The position numbers were made by a program, and so were the translations under genes. 64,000 bases of DNA from [Phialemoniopsis] sp. UDSM-2020. Its lineage: Eukaryota; Ascomycota; Sordariomycetes; Thyridiales; Thyridiaceae. Below are positions 33,606 through 44,094 of the stretch, one piece after another (positions within the stretch are counted from its first letter, which is position 1; every line of letters begins with the position of its first letter). The stretch is from NCBI GenBank assembly GCA_018873225.1, contig JAEILZ010000009.1:1789501-1853500 (forward strand), written 5' to 3'. The notes beneath the pieces were generated by a model that saw nothing but the letters and a program-made list of their open reading frames with translations, was not told the origin of the DNA and did no database searches.

Positions 33606-36600
33606 TCAGTTCACATCCCGGACGACCCTGGCGCCGATCCAGGCGTAGGGGTAGTTGCGCTGGTACCAGTTCACACTTGCATCGTCTGTCAGCTTCCCAC
33701 ATGATACCAATGTCTGGCTGCTATATGAAACTCACAAGGACTTCCTGCCCGCGATGCGAGGGTGCGTCGCCCACGAACCACCCTGCACGATGTTGTGCTT
33801 ACCGTCGAAGAAGTCGGCTACATTACGCAAAGTCAGTCACCTCAGCGCCGAGACGATGCCTAGCGGGGGGACGAAGAGAGACATACCGGTGTACCCGGGG
33901 TACAGCGCCATGGGGTCGAAGCCCTCGTGTTGGACCAGCGTCGAGCTGGTCCACTCCCACACGCCGCCCATCTCACCCTGGCCGGCGAGTCTGTCGCCCC
34001 GCGCCGTGACGGCGACGGGGTGCCAGTGCTGGAAGCCGACGTTGGCGCCCTCGAGGTCGAGGAAGAGCCCGTCGGCTGCATATATCTTGCGGTCCGGTGG
34101 TGTCTCTTCTACGCCGTCGTTGGAGAGATGCCTGCGCAACGCAAAGTCAGTCGTAACTCCATCTCCACCACACCCTGGGAAAAAGGGGGATGTGGGTGGT
34201 TATGTTTTTCTTTTTCTCAAAAGCTTACCCATTGACAGCAGGAACGGTCTTGCCGAGCGTCTTCTCGGCCTGCTCGCCCTTGAGAAAGTCGACGTGCTCG
34301 TAGATACTGCGCGTCTCCTCAAAGGTCGGGATGCGCCCGCCCATCCAGGCGGCGCAGGCGGCGAGCTCGTCGTACGAGGCGAAGATGGGCCAGTCGAGGG
34401 CCAGCTTGAGGGGCACCAGCCCGTAGACCGTGCGCACGGCCTTGTCCTCGAGGAAGGACGGGGAGAGCTCATCGGTGCTGTGGCCATTGCTACCGTTGAC
34501 CGAGGCTCCGTTTGTGTGGTGGCCATTGACGCTGTGGCCGTTGCTCAGGAACTCGTGCTTCTTGGGTGAGCTGGGTGCTTCAGCCCAAGAGGCGGGAAGC
34601 TTGGTAATCTCCTGGTCTTGCATGTATAACCCGTACTGAAAGTTGTTAGCCTTGTGCTATCCGTTCTATGTGGGTTACGGCATACCTCTTCATTGGTGAT
34701 CGGCCTGCCTTGGGCCTGGAAAGCGTTCACCTTCGCTCGTCTCGCCGGCTTCTCATTATCCCTGGAGCTACATCAGTAACTTGCATCAATTTCGTTCTGG
34801 ATAACGGCAGAATCCTACCATCCAAAGTGAACAGACGGATCCTGGGATTCTTCCGGGTCGTCAAGTCCAATTGTGATCTCCTGTGCCGGTACATCAAACC
34901 AGGAGTTGGGGACGCGCTCCTTGCGTGCCTTGGCGGCAAGCTTCTCAAAGTCAGGTCGCGCCGTGTTGGCCGGCGGGGCGGTCTTGTCGCTCTGGAGCAT
35001 CATGTAGAGCAGGGTCTCGAGATGCATCAGCTCATGCTCGAAGCCAACCCAGATCGCCCTGCAGACATCGCGTGGCAAGTTCTCAGCCCCACGGGAGTAC
35101 AGCTCGCCCAGCCTGGCGCGGACACGGCCCTGATAGGCCAGGATTTGGTCCAGAGGCGGCCATTCGTCCGGTATCTCGGAGTGGGCATGGCACAGCTCCG
35201 GGTTGTCGACGTCCGGGTCGATACCTCTCTCGAAAATTGAGTAGAAGAGCGCCGGGTCTGTGGGATTCTCCTTTGTCGTCTTGGTCAACTGGATGTCCAG
35301 GAAAGTTGGGATGTGTCCCAGGTAGAAGATACAAGCATTACGGAGCTTGATAGGCTTGTCCAGGAGCTCCTCGTTCGGGAGCATCTGCCGCGTGACGGTA
35401 TCCCAGGCGGCCCATACGCCCTGCCAGTCCTCTAGGGTCGGGAGGACCGAGCCGGCATATACGGCGGGAATCAGACTGAAGGGCATGTTCCACCTTGAAA
35501 GCAAATGCAGTCCTGTTTGTGTCAGTGCTAGTCAGTAGAGGCGTGCGATGTCAAGTATATCGAAAACATGGACTGCATGTATAGTCGCAGTGTAGTAGTA
35601 ATGGGCTGGTAAGAACGTGGGGGTGGTCGTAATGACATCAGGGGATTGGGCAAAGCTCATAGCTTGACACCTCACACGACCAGCGTACCTGAGATACGTT
35701 GTGCAACGGGATAGACCTGATTGGTGTGTGGAAGTGAGGGGGCGCACACATCTGACCATGTTCAAGCAGACTATACGTAATGTGGAAGCACGTACCGTAT
35801 TCATCGCCGAGCTTCCAGTGGCCAACCTCTCTCATGCCGGCGGAGCTCCAAAGCCTGTTTGCCTCCTCCCTGGAGTACTTGAGACTCTGTTCGACTTGAA
35901 TGCGTTCGTGCGGCTTGATCAGCTCACCCAGGACACTTGTGGTGCGGATGGGCGAGTAGAACGCCTGGTGGCGACCGCCCTCTGCATCGTATACATACTC
36001 CCCAATGACCCTCCAGTCCTCAAGCTTGAACGCCTCCTCGCCGAGAATGCTGTTGGCATTGACAAGACCGTTCAGGATGAATCTATCAATAGATTCAGTC
36101 ATTGACACATCTTGTGTAAGGTAATGAAGGAGGCAGCTTACTGGTGTGTAACGTCCTCACGGTCTGGGAAAGGCATCAGGCTAGAGTTAGCTACGTTCAC
36201 ATCCAAGACCGAAACAAGATCTAACCGTTGTACGCGTGGCTGACGTCGTGTTAGTTCAGGAAAAGCGACATGCTCGAGATAAACTGGCGCAACTCACTAG
36301 ACTTTGGCCGGCCCGTCACAGGAATCAAGTCCGACTAGCATCGAGTCGCCAGGTTGAAGCACATCGGCGAAGCCTTTGAGGAAGTCGCAAGCTTCGTCCC
36401 GGTGGAAATTCCCTGGTGGCCACGGTCAGTCGCATGCGAGTCTTATAACATACTCTATACTCAAAGCCGATGCTTACCAATGCTTGAGCCAAGTGTCAAG
36501 ATGCACTTCTGCCGATGCAGATTGCTTGGGCTCTTCAGCCACTCGCGACCGTCATCATAAGTGCCTAGGAGACCATGGCAGCTGACATGGCCATACTGCG

Positions 36601-37238
36601 GCAGCTGGGCCAAAGTGCGCTCAAGCTCTTCCTTGGAAAGATCCAGCGCATAATAGTCGACTGTCTTTTGGGCATTCTCCAAGGCACGCAGGAGTAGGTT
36701 GACCTTTCGGAGATTGCTGAAAGCGAGTTGCGGATTAGTGTAAGTGGCTCAGGGGACATGTCAAAACAAGTGTTGCAAACCACATACCCGCTCCCAAGCT
36801 CAATGACCATGGAGCCATTGGGGATCTTCTGCGCAAGTTCAGCAGCAGACTGGGTCAAGACCTCAATCTCATCGTTGGTGAGGTAGTACTCTTCGAGATA
36901 GGTGATCTGTGAGGTGAGCGGACGGCAGGTTAGAAGTGGGGCGGGCAGATGCGGGTGCCAAAAGGCTTCAGGAACGGCTTGACGGCTCCTCTCACCTTTT
37001 CAAAGAGCTGCAGACCGCGCTCGTCATACAAAAGCAGAGTGGGAAGCTTCCTGGGCCCGTCAGTCGGGCGGAACATGGAGAGGATCTCCTCCTTGAGGTT
37101 GATCTCGACGGCGGCGCGGCGGATATCGATGATGTCAACATCCCGCTTGGAAGCTTTGACAGGCGCCGGGCCGGGATCTGCCCTGAGATGAGGAGCCGTT
37201 CCCAGCGGGACGGGTTGAGGCTCGGCCGTGCTAAGCAT
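33606..37238 (-). CDS. EGT1: Ergothioneine biosynthesis enzyme Egt1
   Basis: Thirteen exons: 37238-36996, 36906-36788, 36716-36478, 36412-36298, 36239-36226 (14 nt), 36163-36142 (22 nt), 36082-35796, 35512-34819, 34761-34686, 34635-34229, 34131-33887, 33817-33736 and 33675-33606; 870 aa. The N-terminal third is an EgtD-like histidine N-methyltransferase (LLLYDERGLQLFEKITYLEEYYLTNDE; SAM site VIELGSGN). The rest is an EgtB-like sulfoxide synthase: a DinB-type helical domain with the iron-binding H-x3-H-x-E (HELMHLE, near residue 505), then a formylglycine-enzyme-like domain with GGVWEWTSSTL and the end WYQRNYPYAWIGARVV. The fused enzyme trimethylates histidine to hercynine and adds cysteine sulfoxide using oxygen and iron. 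A Gly/Asn/His/Ser-rich insert interrupts the C-terminal domain near residue 645. Confidence 0.94.
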
Positions 37239-40009
37239 TGTACAGTATAGGCCGGAGAATGGGTACGCTGGAGAGTTGAGATCACGAAAGAAGTCGAGAC
37301 GATGGTGTCACTTAAATATAAGCTTTGATACAGCAGGTCGTAGATGGGCAAAGAGGTAGCAATTGGGGAAGAACAGATTCCAACCGGGATGATGCAGGAT
37401 CGCGGTACACTTGGCCGGTTGCTAGAGAGGAAGCTAATATAGGTACCCACCGTAGAGCTTACCTGTACCTGTTTCGCATTTCTCCAAATAGAGTCAAATG
37501 TATCTGGTGCACGAAGGGAACAATCATATTGTCCTGGATGGGACGCCGGTGCATGAGTTGCGCCAACCTAGTGACGAACGAGCTATTCCACTTGGAGGAG
37601 CTTGTATGCAGTGCGGAATAACCATCCGGGCAGGATTGAGGAAGAAAGAGTACATGCCGGCAACATAGCGGCTGGCTGGGGCCGGCTTGTAGACGGCAGA
37701 GCGAGGGTCCGCGATCTCCGGGTAGATTTGTATTTGTCAAGCACGACGACTCGGAGCCATGAAGCTAGTTGCCTCTAGTCGCTGTAAGGCCACGCCTTTT
37801 GCGCAAATAAGGGCGCCGTAGTGAGGCCACGCTGGGGCGCGAAGAAAGCACTTGCCGAGCAGCTCCACGTCATGACCTGGGCGCCTCGAATCCAATTGCT
37901 GAGTGAGGTTTGTCATATCCCACGGTCTGTGATGCTGGTTTTGGAGCGAGTGTGGGAGGAGGGAGGCAACACGGGCAAATCAAGTCGCGACGTGGGACGA
38001 TGTTGGTCTCCTAGGCCCCACGCCGCCCTGTGGCCCAAGCTCTTAGTGGGTGAGGCAAGGTCCATCAGGCCCCTCAGGTCCCCGCTAAGCCCCATATGTA
38101 CCCTCTGTAATCATGCTGACCCCTCCCGCAGGCTCTCCCCCCCTGCAGGCCAGTTTTCTCCGCGTTTTTTTTGGCTCTTGGTTCCTGGCCAAGATCTACC
38201 CCCCATCTCGCTCTGAACCGTATCTCGCAGTCCAGATCCTTGGGACACCCGGTGATCAACGTGGATATCAGAGAAGAAACCAGCACAGCTTCCCTGGGAA
38301 TCTGATTGAATGGTTATCTACAAGACTGAGCAACAGAGTTCCAGGACTCGGGTATTCCAGGGTAAGCTGGCAAAAACCTAAGCAGGGAGGAATGCAAGGG
38401 ATCGAGCCATTTACCACCTGCAGCATCGAGGTACCTTGTACATGCATGCCCACTGGAAACTCACCCGCCCGACGCGCAGTCGGCTCGGCGAAGCGTGAAT
38501 GACGTGCATATTACAACAGTAGCGGGTACGAGTCCTTCCGCCACTTGGCCATAGGGATTCGAATGCTTGGAGTTTGCAGAATCATGTTGCATGTACATAC
38601 ATCATGTGATGTCCTTTCACGAATACCAAGTCGAGCTGCTCTGCTGAAGAATAGCTCTTTAAAGCTGATCAATTGCAAGTTCCGCGCGGAGGCAGGCAAC
38701 GGAAGTCGGCAGCTCGCTCCAGCGTGGTGAAGAGTGCTAAGCCCTACCAGGAAATACGATACTAAAGATGACTTCCCAGCGGTTTGACCTACCCTTTTCG
38801 ACCTCCCAAACCAGTCGACAAACGAGTAGACCTGTTAGTGGCTTTCACACCTCCTTGAGCCACTCCTCGCACAAGCTAGACGGATTATTAATCTATGTGA
38901 GCCTCGCTTATTGTGGAACCCGAAGTTGCATGCGATTACCATATCACAGTATCAACACTCATCCGAGCTCGTCCGCTCATGCCATACTTCCCACGAGCTT
39001 GCATGCAGGTTCCTTCATAAGAGATAGCCTAAGTCTTATATGAGTCACGCCGTGCCGGAGAAGACGAGTAAGCTGCGATCGTTTCGCATCTTAGTGCTGT
39101 TGGAAATTCAAATCTTGGAGTATACAGCTTCGCCCAATGTAGTATATCACGACTTTCCTACAACGTCTATATCAGTATCGGCATTACGGATTATGTCAAT
39201 AATCATCGTCCATGGTGGTGAGCAAGAGCATCTGGGTCACATCCCAGTAGCATAACAAGTGGGCGATAGATTAGGTAGTTGACAGTTCCCATCCTAGATG
39301 CACCTCAGATATCGAATGACCACTCAGAACTATCTCACTCTCTAAGCGTGAAAGGATCATGCGGTCTTAAGTACTTTGGGTACAGGTTGATCAAACCCAT
39401 CTGACACCCGACTGCTAAGAGATGATTTGAGGTGCTCAGGCAATCAAATGGTCTGTTCAGGCCTTTAGAAAGATTCCACAGACCTGCTACAATTTCCATA
39501 ACACGGCACCTTCCTATAATGCTCAACAACACGCCTGCCAGTTCTGCTAAAGCCTGTGATGGCCGCATTTCTAAAGTAAGGTCCTAGGTTTTTTTACCTC
39601 GCAAATGTAAAGTAAGGAGCTACGTTCATTGCCACTAATGTGTCGCCAACCCTACCAACCTTGAGATCACGGAAGATTCACCACGGACCTCGCAGGAATG
39701 CCAATATACTGGTCTTATCCGCAGGTCGTCTGGTGAAATTAGCTCGCCCTTGAGATGCAGCGTCACGGATTTATCTTCCCCGACAACTCGCCGTGGGCGA
39801 AAACGGCTACTAGGCAATTCCCATAGATCCCAGTCACGAGCCCAAGACAGCTTTCATTGCCTCCAGTGGCATGTTCTCCCACCGCACTGTGCCCGAAGGA
39901 CTCAGGTGCGCGATGTAAATTACGCTCTCCAGCGTCTGCCTTCCGGATAGCTGACATGGATGTGTTAGGATCCAACAGCCATGGAGACTTGGTTGGGCAA
40001 CGATAGTGT
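37239..40009. other. Gene-poor, partly AT-rich region
   Basis: The first few hundred bases are the EGT1 promoter. The rest has only short frames. The stretch about 38880-39650 is noticeably richer in A/T than neighbouring genes. A possible gene remnant on the minus strand near 39635-39960 is listed under findings. No transposase or reverse transcriptase motif seen. Confidence 0.45.
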
Positions 40010-40140
40010 GGTGGAGACAAGCTTTCCGCGGGAAACTCTTCCCCGCTGTCAACGATGATAAGGTAGATATGTGTTTTGATTGATTACTACCCAGATTGTT
40101 AACAAGTGGAATGGCTACCCACGCTTGAATAGTGGGATAA
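40010..40140 (+). repeat. Inverted repeat, left copy, in TF promoter
   Basis: This block is the reverse complement of 42211-42343. The outer 54 nt (from GGTGGAGAC) match at 51 positions by eye, all three differences being transitions. The inner end (CACGCTTGAATAGTGGGAT) matches exactly over 19 nt; the middle is diverged but alignable. It contains CCGCGG at 40026-40031, about 200 bp before the regulator's ATG. Confidence 0.9.
40026..40031. promoter_or_regulatory. Candidate Zn2Cys6 binding site (CCGCGG), TF promoter
   Basis: CCG and CGG triplets back to back, the kind of element Zn2Cys6 dimers bind, inside the best-conserved part of the inverted repeat. The assignment to the adjacent regulator is inferred. 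Confidence 0.4.
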
Positions 40141-40231
40141 TTCTCTCTCATCAATTTGCGAACAGCCGATGCCGCGGAGATGAGCTGTTAACGAACATTC
40201 ACCACCACGACCAGCGACCGAGGCACACACC

Positions 40232-42175
40232 ATGTCCGTGCCATCGCCGTCCGCGGGCCGGCCGTATCGCTCCCACTTGCAACCCGCGTGCATCCCGTGC
40301 CGCAAGAGAAAGGCCCGATGCAAGCTTGACGCCTCGGGGGAGAAGTCTTGCCTCATGTGCAAGCTTCATGGAAACGAATGCATATTTCCACCCGCAAATG
40401 ATGCTGGCAAACCACCGGCACCGAAGCGTCAGAAACTGAAGCAAGCAGCGAGCGTCTACGAGGCCTCGCCCGATCCGTCGATCTCCGAAGAGACCCCGTT
40501 CTCGGACTCTATTGCCACTTTACCGGGTCTCCGAGACGAAACTCATGTCATAGGACCGGTCCAAAGTCCTGATGCTCAATTCATCGCTGACTATTTGTCG
40601 GCCGACCCTGGCAATGGTGTTCGGGCTCGACACTTGGTAGTAGCACAGCAGGAACAGTTCCAACCAGGACGGAGTGTACTGTTTCACAGCATTCGAAAGT
40701 ATCCTCTGGGATCTACGGAGGGCGAAACAACGCGGCCTCTGAGTTGTGAAGTTGTAGAGAAGCTCGTGGATCCTATCAAGGACGAGCTGATTGAACTGTA
40801 GGTATACCGTCGTCTACACCCTGTGACGAGGGCTAATATCAACAGGTACTTTACGAAGGTCCATCGATGTTTCCCTCTGCTTGACGAGGCTGCTTTCAAG
40901 ACACAGTACAACGCGGAAAAGAATAAGATCTCTCCGACTCTACTCTCTTCATTGTACGCTCACACCATTGTATACTGGCGGCATACGCGGCGTCGGGGCC
41001 AGTACTCCCCCGACCTGAGGTATATATGGCGTCAAAACACCCAATCTCTGTACTCAGAGCTACATACGTCGCCGTGTCTGTCGACTATTAGTGCCCTTCT
41101 GCTCAACATATCCGGAAGGCCTCTTACATCAATGATCGGTAACGGAGTCCTTCTGAGCTCAGTCGTGTCCCTTGCTCATTCTTTCGGTCTAAATCGGAAT
41201 TGCATGGGTTGGGGCATCTCCACGGGAGAAAAATGTCTGAGGATGAGGCTGTGGTGGTCGATCATGATCTATGACAAGTGGTTAGTCATCCAAGTCGTCT
41301 CACTGTAGCATGATATTGATTGGTTTCACAGGTCAAGTCTTACATACGGCACTCCTCCGCATCTGAGAACTACCGGGCATGACGTGCCCGAGCCCAGCCT
41401 TGTATTCTTATTCGAAAGCAGTGAAGAGATCCATAATTCGGACGCAGCATCGGTGTTCGTGGCATTTGCGACTTTAGCTCAGGTCCTCGACGTGTACCTA
41501 GATTACGTATATGACCTTCGACGACTCACGACTGGGTATGGCGAGGAGGTCAGCCTCGACATCCAGAACAGATTGGCACAGTGGGAAGACTCTTTGCCAC
41601 CTCAATTAAGGGCACCGGTCATCAGGGGAGTCAATCTCCACGCTCCGGGGTCAGCAAACTTGCGACTCAGCTACCTGTACATTCGACTACTTGCTCAAAA
41701 GCTTGTCATTGATAACGAAAGGCACGATTCAGCTATAGAACCAGCCGTCATGACACAGAGGAAAATTTCCGCACGGCAGGCGGCCCAGGACATTGTGCTC
41801 TTTGTCCAGGAGCTAGAAGACTCCGCTCTACGGGATTTCTGGCTCTCCTTCAACGCATTCGTGCTCTCCAGCACAGTCGCTTTTCTCCTCAGAAGCGCTC
41901 TTGAAGTGGGACAAGGTGGTGCTCAGTTGACGCAGGATAGGAACCTCAGACTTGCCTGGGACATGATCAAAGCCTTGCGGAAACACCAAGAACGAACAAA
42001 TTGGGACCTGGGCAACATCTGCATCGCACAGTATGCAGATCTGGTCGAGCGGCTCATGACACCGAATGTCGAGGCATCTCAAGTGATTCCCGAGCTTGAG
42101 CAGTCTGTTATTTCCGAATTTGCTGAGATTGACCAGATGTTTCCTAGCTTGTGGGACATGTTCAACAGTTCGTAA
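40232..42175 (+). CDS. Zn2Cys6 transcription factor
   Basis: Exons 40232-40797, 40846-41280 and 41332-42175, giving 614 aa. The binuclear cluster lies near the N-terminus, at about residues 20-50 (CIPCRKRKARC then CLMCKLHGNEC), with spacing C-x2-C-x6-C-x9-C-x2-C-x6-C. A basic linker follows (KPPAPKRQKLKQ). The middle has the fungal-specific transcription factor domain, recognisable at YFTKVHRCFPLLDEAAF, LLSSVVSLAHSFGLNRNC and MRLWWSIMIYDKW. Intron positions fit: the first is placed so that CT|G-TAC avoids the stop at the exon edge. Codon use is less biased than in the housekeeping genes around it. It is immediately upstream of, and co-oriented with, the dialkylglycine-decarboxylase-like gene, and both share an inverted promoter block, so it probably controls that gene and itself. 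Confidence 0.9.
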
Positions 42176-42210
42176 TGCTAGCTGGCATTTTCAATAAATA
42201 TTGGGCAGTA

Positions 42211-42343
42211 TAATCCCACTATTCAAGCGTGGATAGGTTATCCAGCTTCTTGGCGATCTGGATAGTGATACAAAATCCGGTCTACTTTCCCTTATCATCA
42301 TTGACAGCGGAGAAGAGTTTCCCGCGGAAAGCTCGTCTCCACC
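42211..42343 (-). repeat. Inverted repeat, right copy, before decarboxylase gene
   Basis: Inverted partner of 40010-40140, lying between the regulator's stop codon and the next gene. It keeps the CCGCGG core at 42322-42327. The outer flanks of the two copies show no target-site duplication. Confidence 0.9.
42322..42327. promoter_or_regulatory. Candidate Zn2Cys6 binding site, decarboxylase promoter
   Basis: CCGCGG about 223 bp upstream of the decarboxylase ATG, similar to the spacing of the matching site before the regulator. Function is inferred from conservation between the two copies. Confidence 0.4.
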
Positions 42344-42549
42344 AGGCCTATCAACCTCCAACGACAAGTCTGGTTCTCGCCTCCGTGCCATCCAACTGCA
42401 ACCGAGATCCGCCACGTATCAGCGCATAAAAAGCCGGCAGAGATGTTACCCAGACAGTCTTCCCCTCTCCGTCGCTATGTCCATCCAATTCAGTCGAGTT
42501 CTGCCCGGTCGAAGTCCAAACGCTTGCTCAAGTGCCTATACCCTTCGCC

Positions 42550-43887
42550 ATGGCTTCCATGAAAGATGAAGAATTCTGGGCTAAGGCCGATAAGCATCTT
42601 ATGACCACTGGAGTACCTTACTCACCCATCGTCATCCGCCGGGCCAAGGGTACCAAGCTGTACGATGGTGCCGGCCGCGAAATCCTGGACTTCACGTCCG
42701 GGCAGATGAGCTCGCTGCTCGGGCACTCGCACCCTGAGATTGTCGAGGTCGTCCAAAAGCACGTGGCAGAGCTCGATCACCTGCTCAGCAGCATGATCAC
42801 AGAGCCCGTGGTTGAGCTCGCGGAGCGACTGGCGCGCTTTCTGCCCGCGCCGCTGGAGAAGTCGTTCTTCCTCAACACCGGCTCCGAGACGACAGAGGCG
42901 GCGCTCAAGATGGCCAAGTGCTACACCGGCAAGTTCGAGGTCGTGGCCTTCACGGCAAGCTACCACGGCCTGACGTCGGGCGCCGGAGCAGCGACGTACT
43001 CGGCGGGCCGCAAGAACGGCGGGCCGGTTACGCCAGGCCAACTCGCCTTCCCGGCGCCGTACGCTTATCGGTCGCCGTTCCGAAAAGCTGACGGATCCTA
43101 CGACTGGGAGACGGAAGTGGATTTCGGATGGTCGATGATTGATCGGCAGAGTGTCGGATCGCTGGCCGCGTTCATCATGGAGCCCATCCTCTCGACGGGT
43201 GGCATCCTTGTACCGCCTCCAGGGTACCTGAAGCGGATGGCAGAGGAATGCCGGAAGCGCGGCATGCTGCTCATCATGGACGAGGCGCAGACGGGCGTCG
43301 GCCGCACCGGGAAGATGTTTGCCTTCGAGGAGGAAGATGGCGTCGTACCAGATATCCTGTGCCTGTCAAAGACGCTCGGCTGCGGCCTACCCTTGGGCTC
43401 CGTCAGCACCACGGCCGAGATTGAGCGCGGCTGTGCCGAGGCCAAGTTCCTCTGGCTGACCACCCATCTCAACGACCCCTTGACGGCGGCCGTGGGCAAC
43501 AAGGTCCTCGAGATCGTCGAGCGAGACCAAGTGGCCCAGCGCGCCCAAGAGCGAGGCGACCAGCTCAGGGCTGGTCTGGTCAAGCTGCAGCAGAAGTACT
43601 GGTGCATAGGAGACGTACGAGGTCGTGGTCTTTTCCAGGCCGTCGAAGTCGTTTCGAACGCCACTACCAAAGCTCCGGGTGCAGACCTGGGACACGCCGT
43701 CTCGGATCGGGCTCTCGAGCTAGGTCTATCTTGCAACATTGTCAACCTCCCTGGAATGGGCGGTGTGTTCCGTCTGGCTCCGCCGGTCACAGTTTCCGCA
43801 GAAGAGATTGAGACTGGCCTGCAGATCTTGGACAAGGCATTTGGCTCTGTGCTCGAAGACCAGGGTATAAGCCAAGGGAGTCAATAA
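42550..43887 (+). CDS. 2,2-dialkylglycine decarboxylase-like PLP enzyme
   Basis: Single exon, 445 aa, from the ATG at 42550 (an upstream GTG is in frame). It is a class III PLP aminotransferase very close to bacterial 2,2-dialkylglycine decarboxylase (DgdA), a bifunctional decarboxylase-transaminase acting on aminoisobutyrate and similar amino acids. The N-terminal part aligns without gaps: Gln52 in DFTSGQM (the decarboxylase-type residue) is kept, as is the LDHLLS alkali-metal loop (residues 75-80). The PLP lysine is Lys274 in LSKTLG. TTHLNDP and GVFRLAPP (substrate-carboxylate Arg) are also kept. One difference is Tyr138 where the bacterial enzyme has the Trp stacking on PLP. The length (433 in bacteria) agrees. 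The lack of introns and the bacterial-like sequence leave ancient transfer possible. A related omega-transaminase activity cannot be excluded. Confidence 0.88.
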   Translation: MASMKDEEFWAKADKHLMTTGVPYSPIVIRRAKGTKLYDGAGREILDFTSGQMSSLLGHSHPEIVEVVQKHVAELDHLLSSMITEPVVELAERLARFLPAPLEKSFFLNTGSETTEAALKMAKCYTGKFEVVAFTASYHGLTSGAGAATYSAGRKNGGPVTPGQLAFPAPYAYRSPFRKADGSYDWETEVDFGWSMIDRQSVGSLAAFIMEPILSTGGILVPPPGYLKRMAEECRKRGMLLIMDEAQTGVGRTGKMFAFEEEDGVVPDILCLSKTLGCGLPLGSVSTTAEIERGCAEAKFLWLTTHLNDPLTAAVGNKVLEIVERDQVAQRAQERGDQLRAGLVKLQQKYWCIGDVRGRGLFQAVEVVSNATTKAPGADLGHAVSDRALELGLSCNIVNLPGMGGVFRLAPPVTVSAEEIETGLQILDKAFGSVLEDQGISQGSQ

Positions 43888-44094
43888 CAGCCCGTACTCA
43901 AAAGTCATAGAATAATCAATAATCTCTTCATCAGGCCAATGCTTTCATGAAAGTGAACGGGCAGCATGGGCGCCGAGGCTTGATCACATACTGAAGCCCA
44001 TACTTTTGACATGATCCATTTCATTCATTCTTGTAAATTCTACTAGGTATATTTCGTGAACCCCTCGAGGCCTCACGCCCCTTTTCATACACAA

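Noticed and set aside
40010..42343. Terminal inverted repeats of a DNA transposon carrying a transcription factor
   Set aside because: The repeats have no target-site duplication at their outer edges (TGT versus AGG by eye), no transposase lies between them, and each copy sits neatly in a promoter with similar spacing. A shared regulatory block fits better, though an ancient element origin remains possible.
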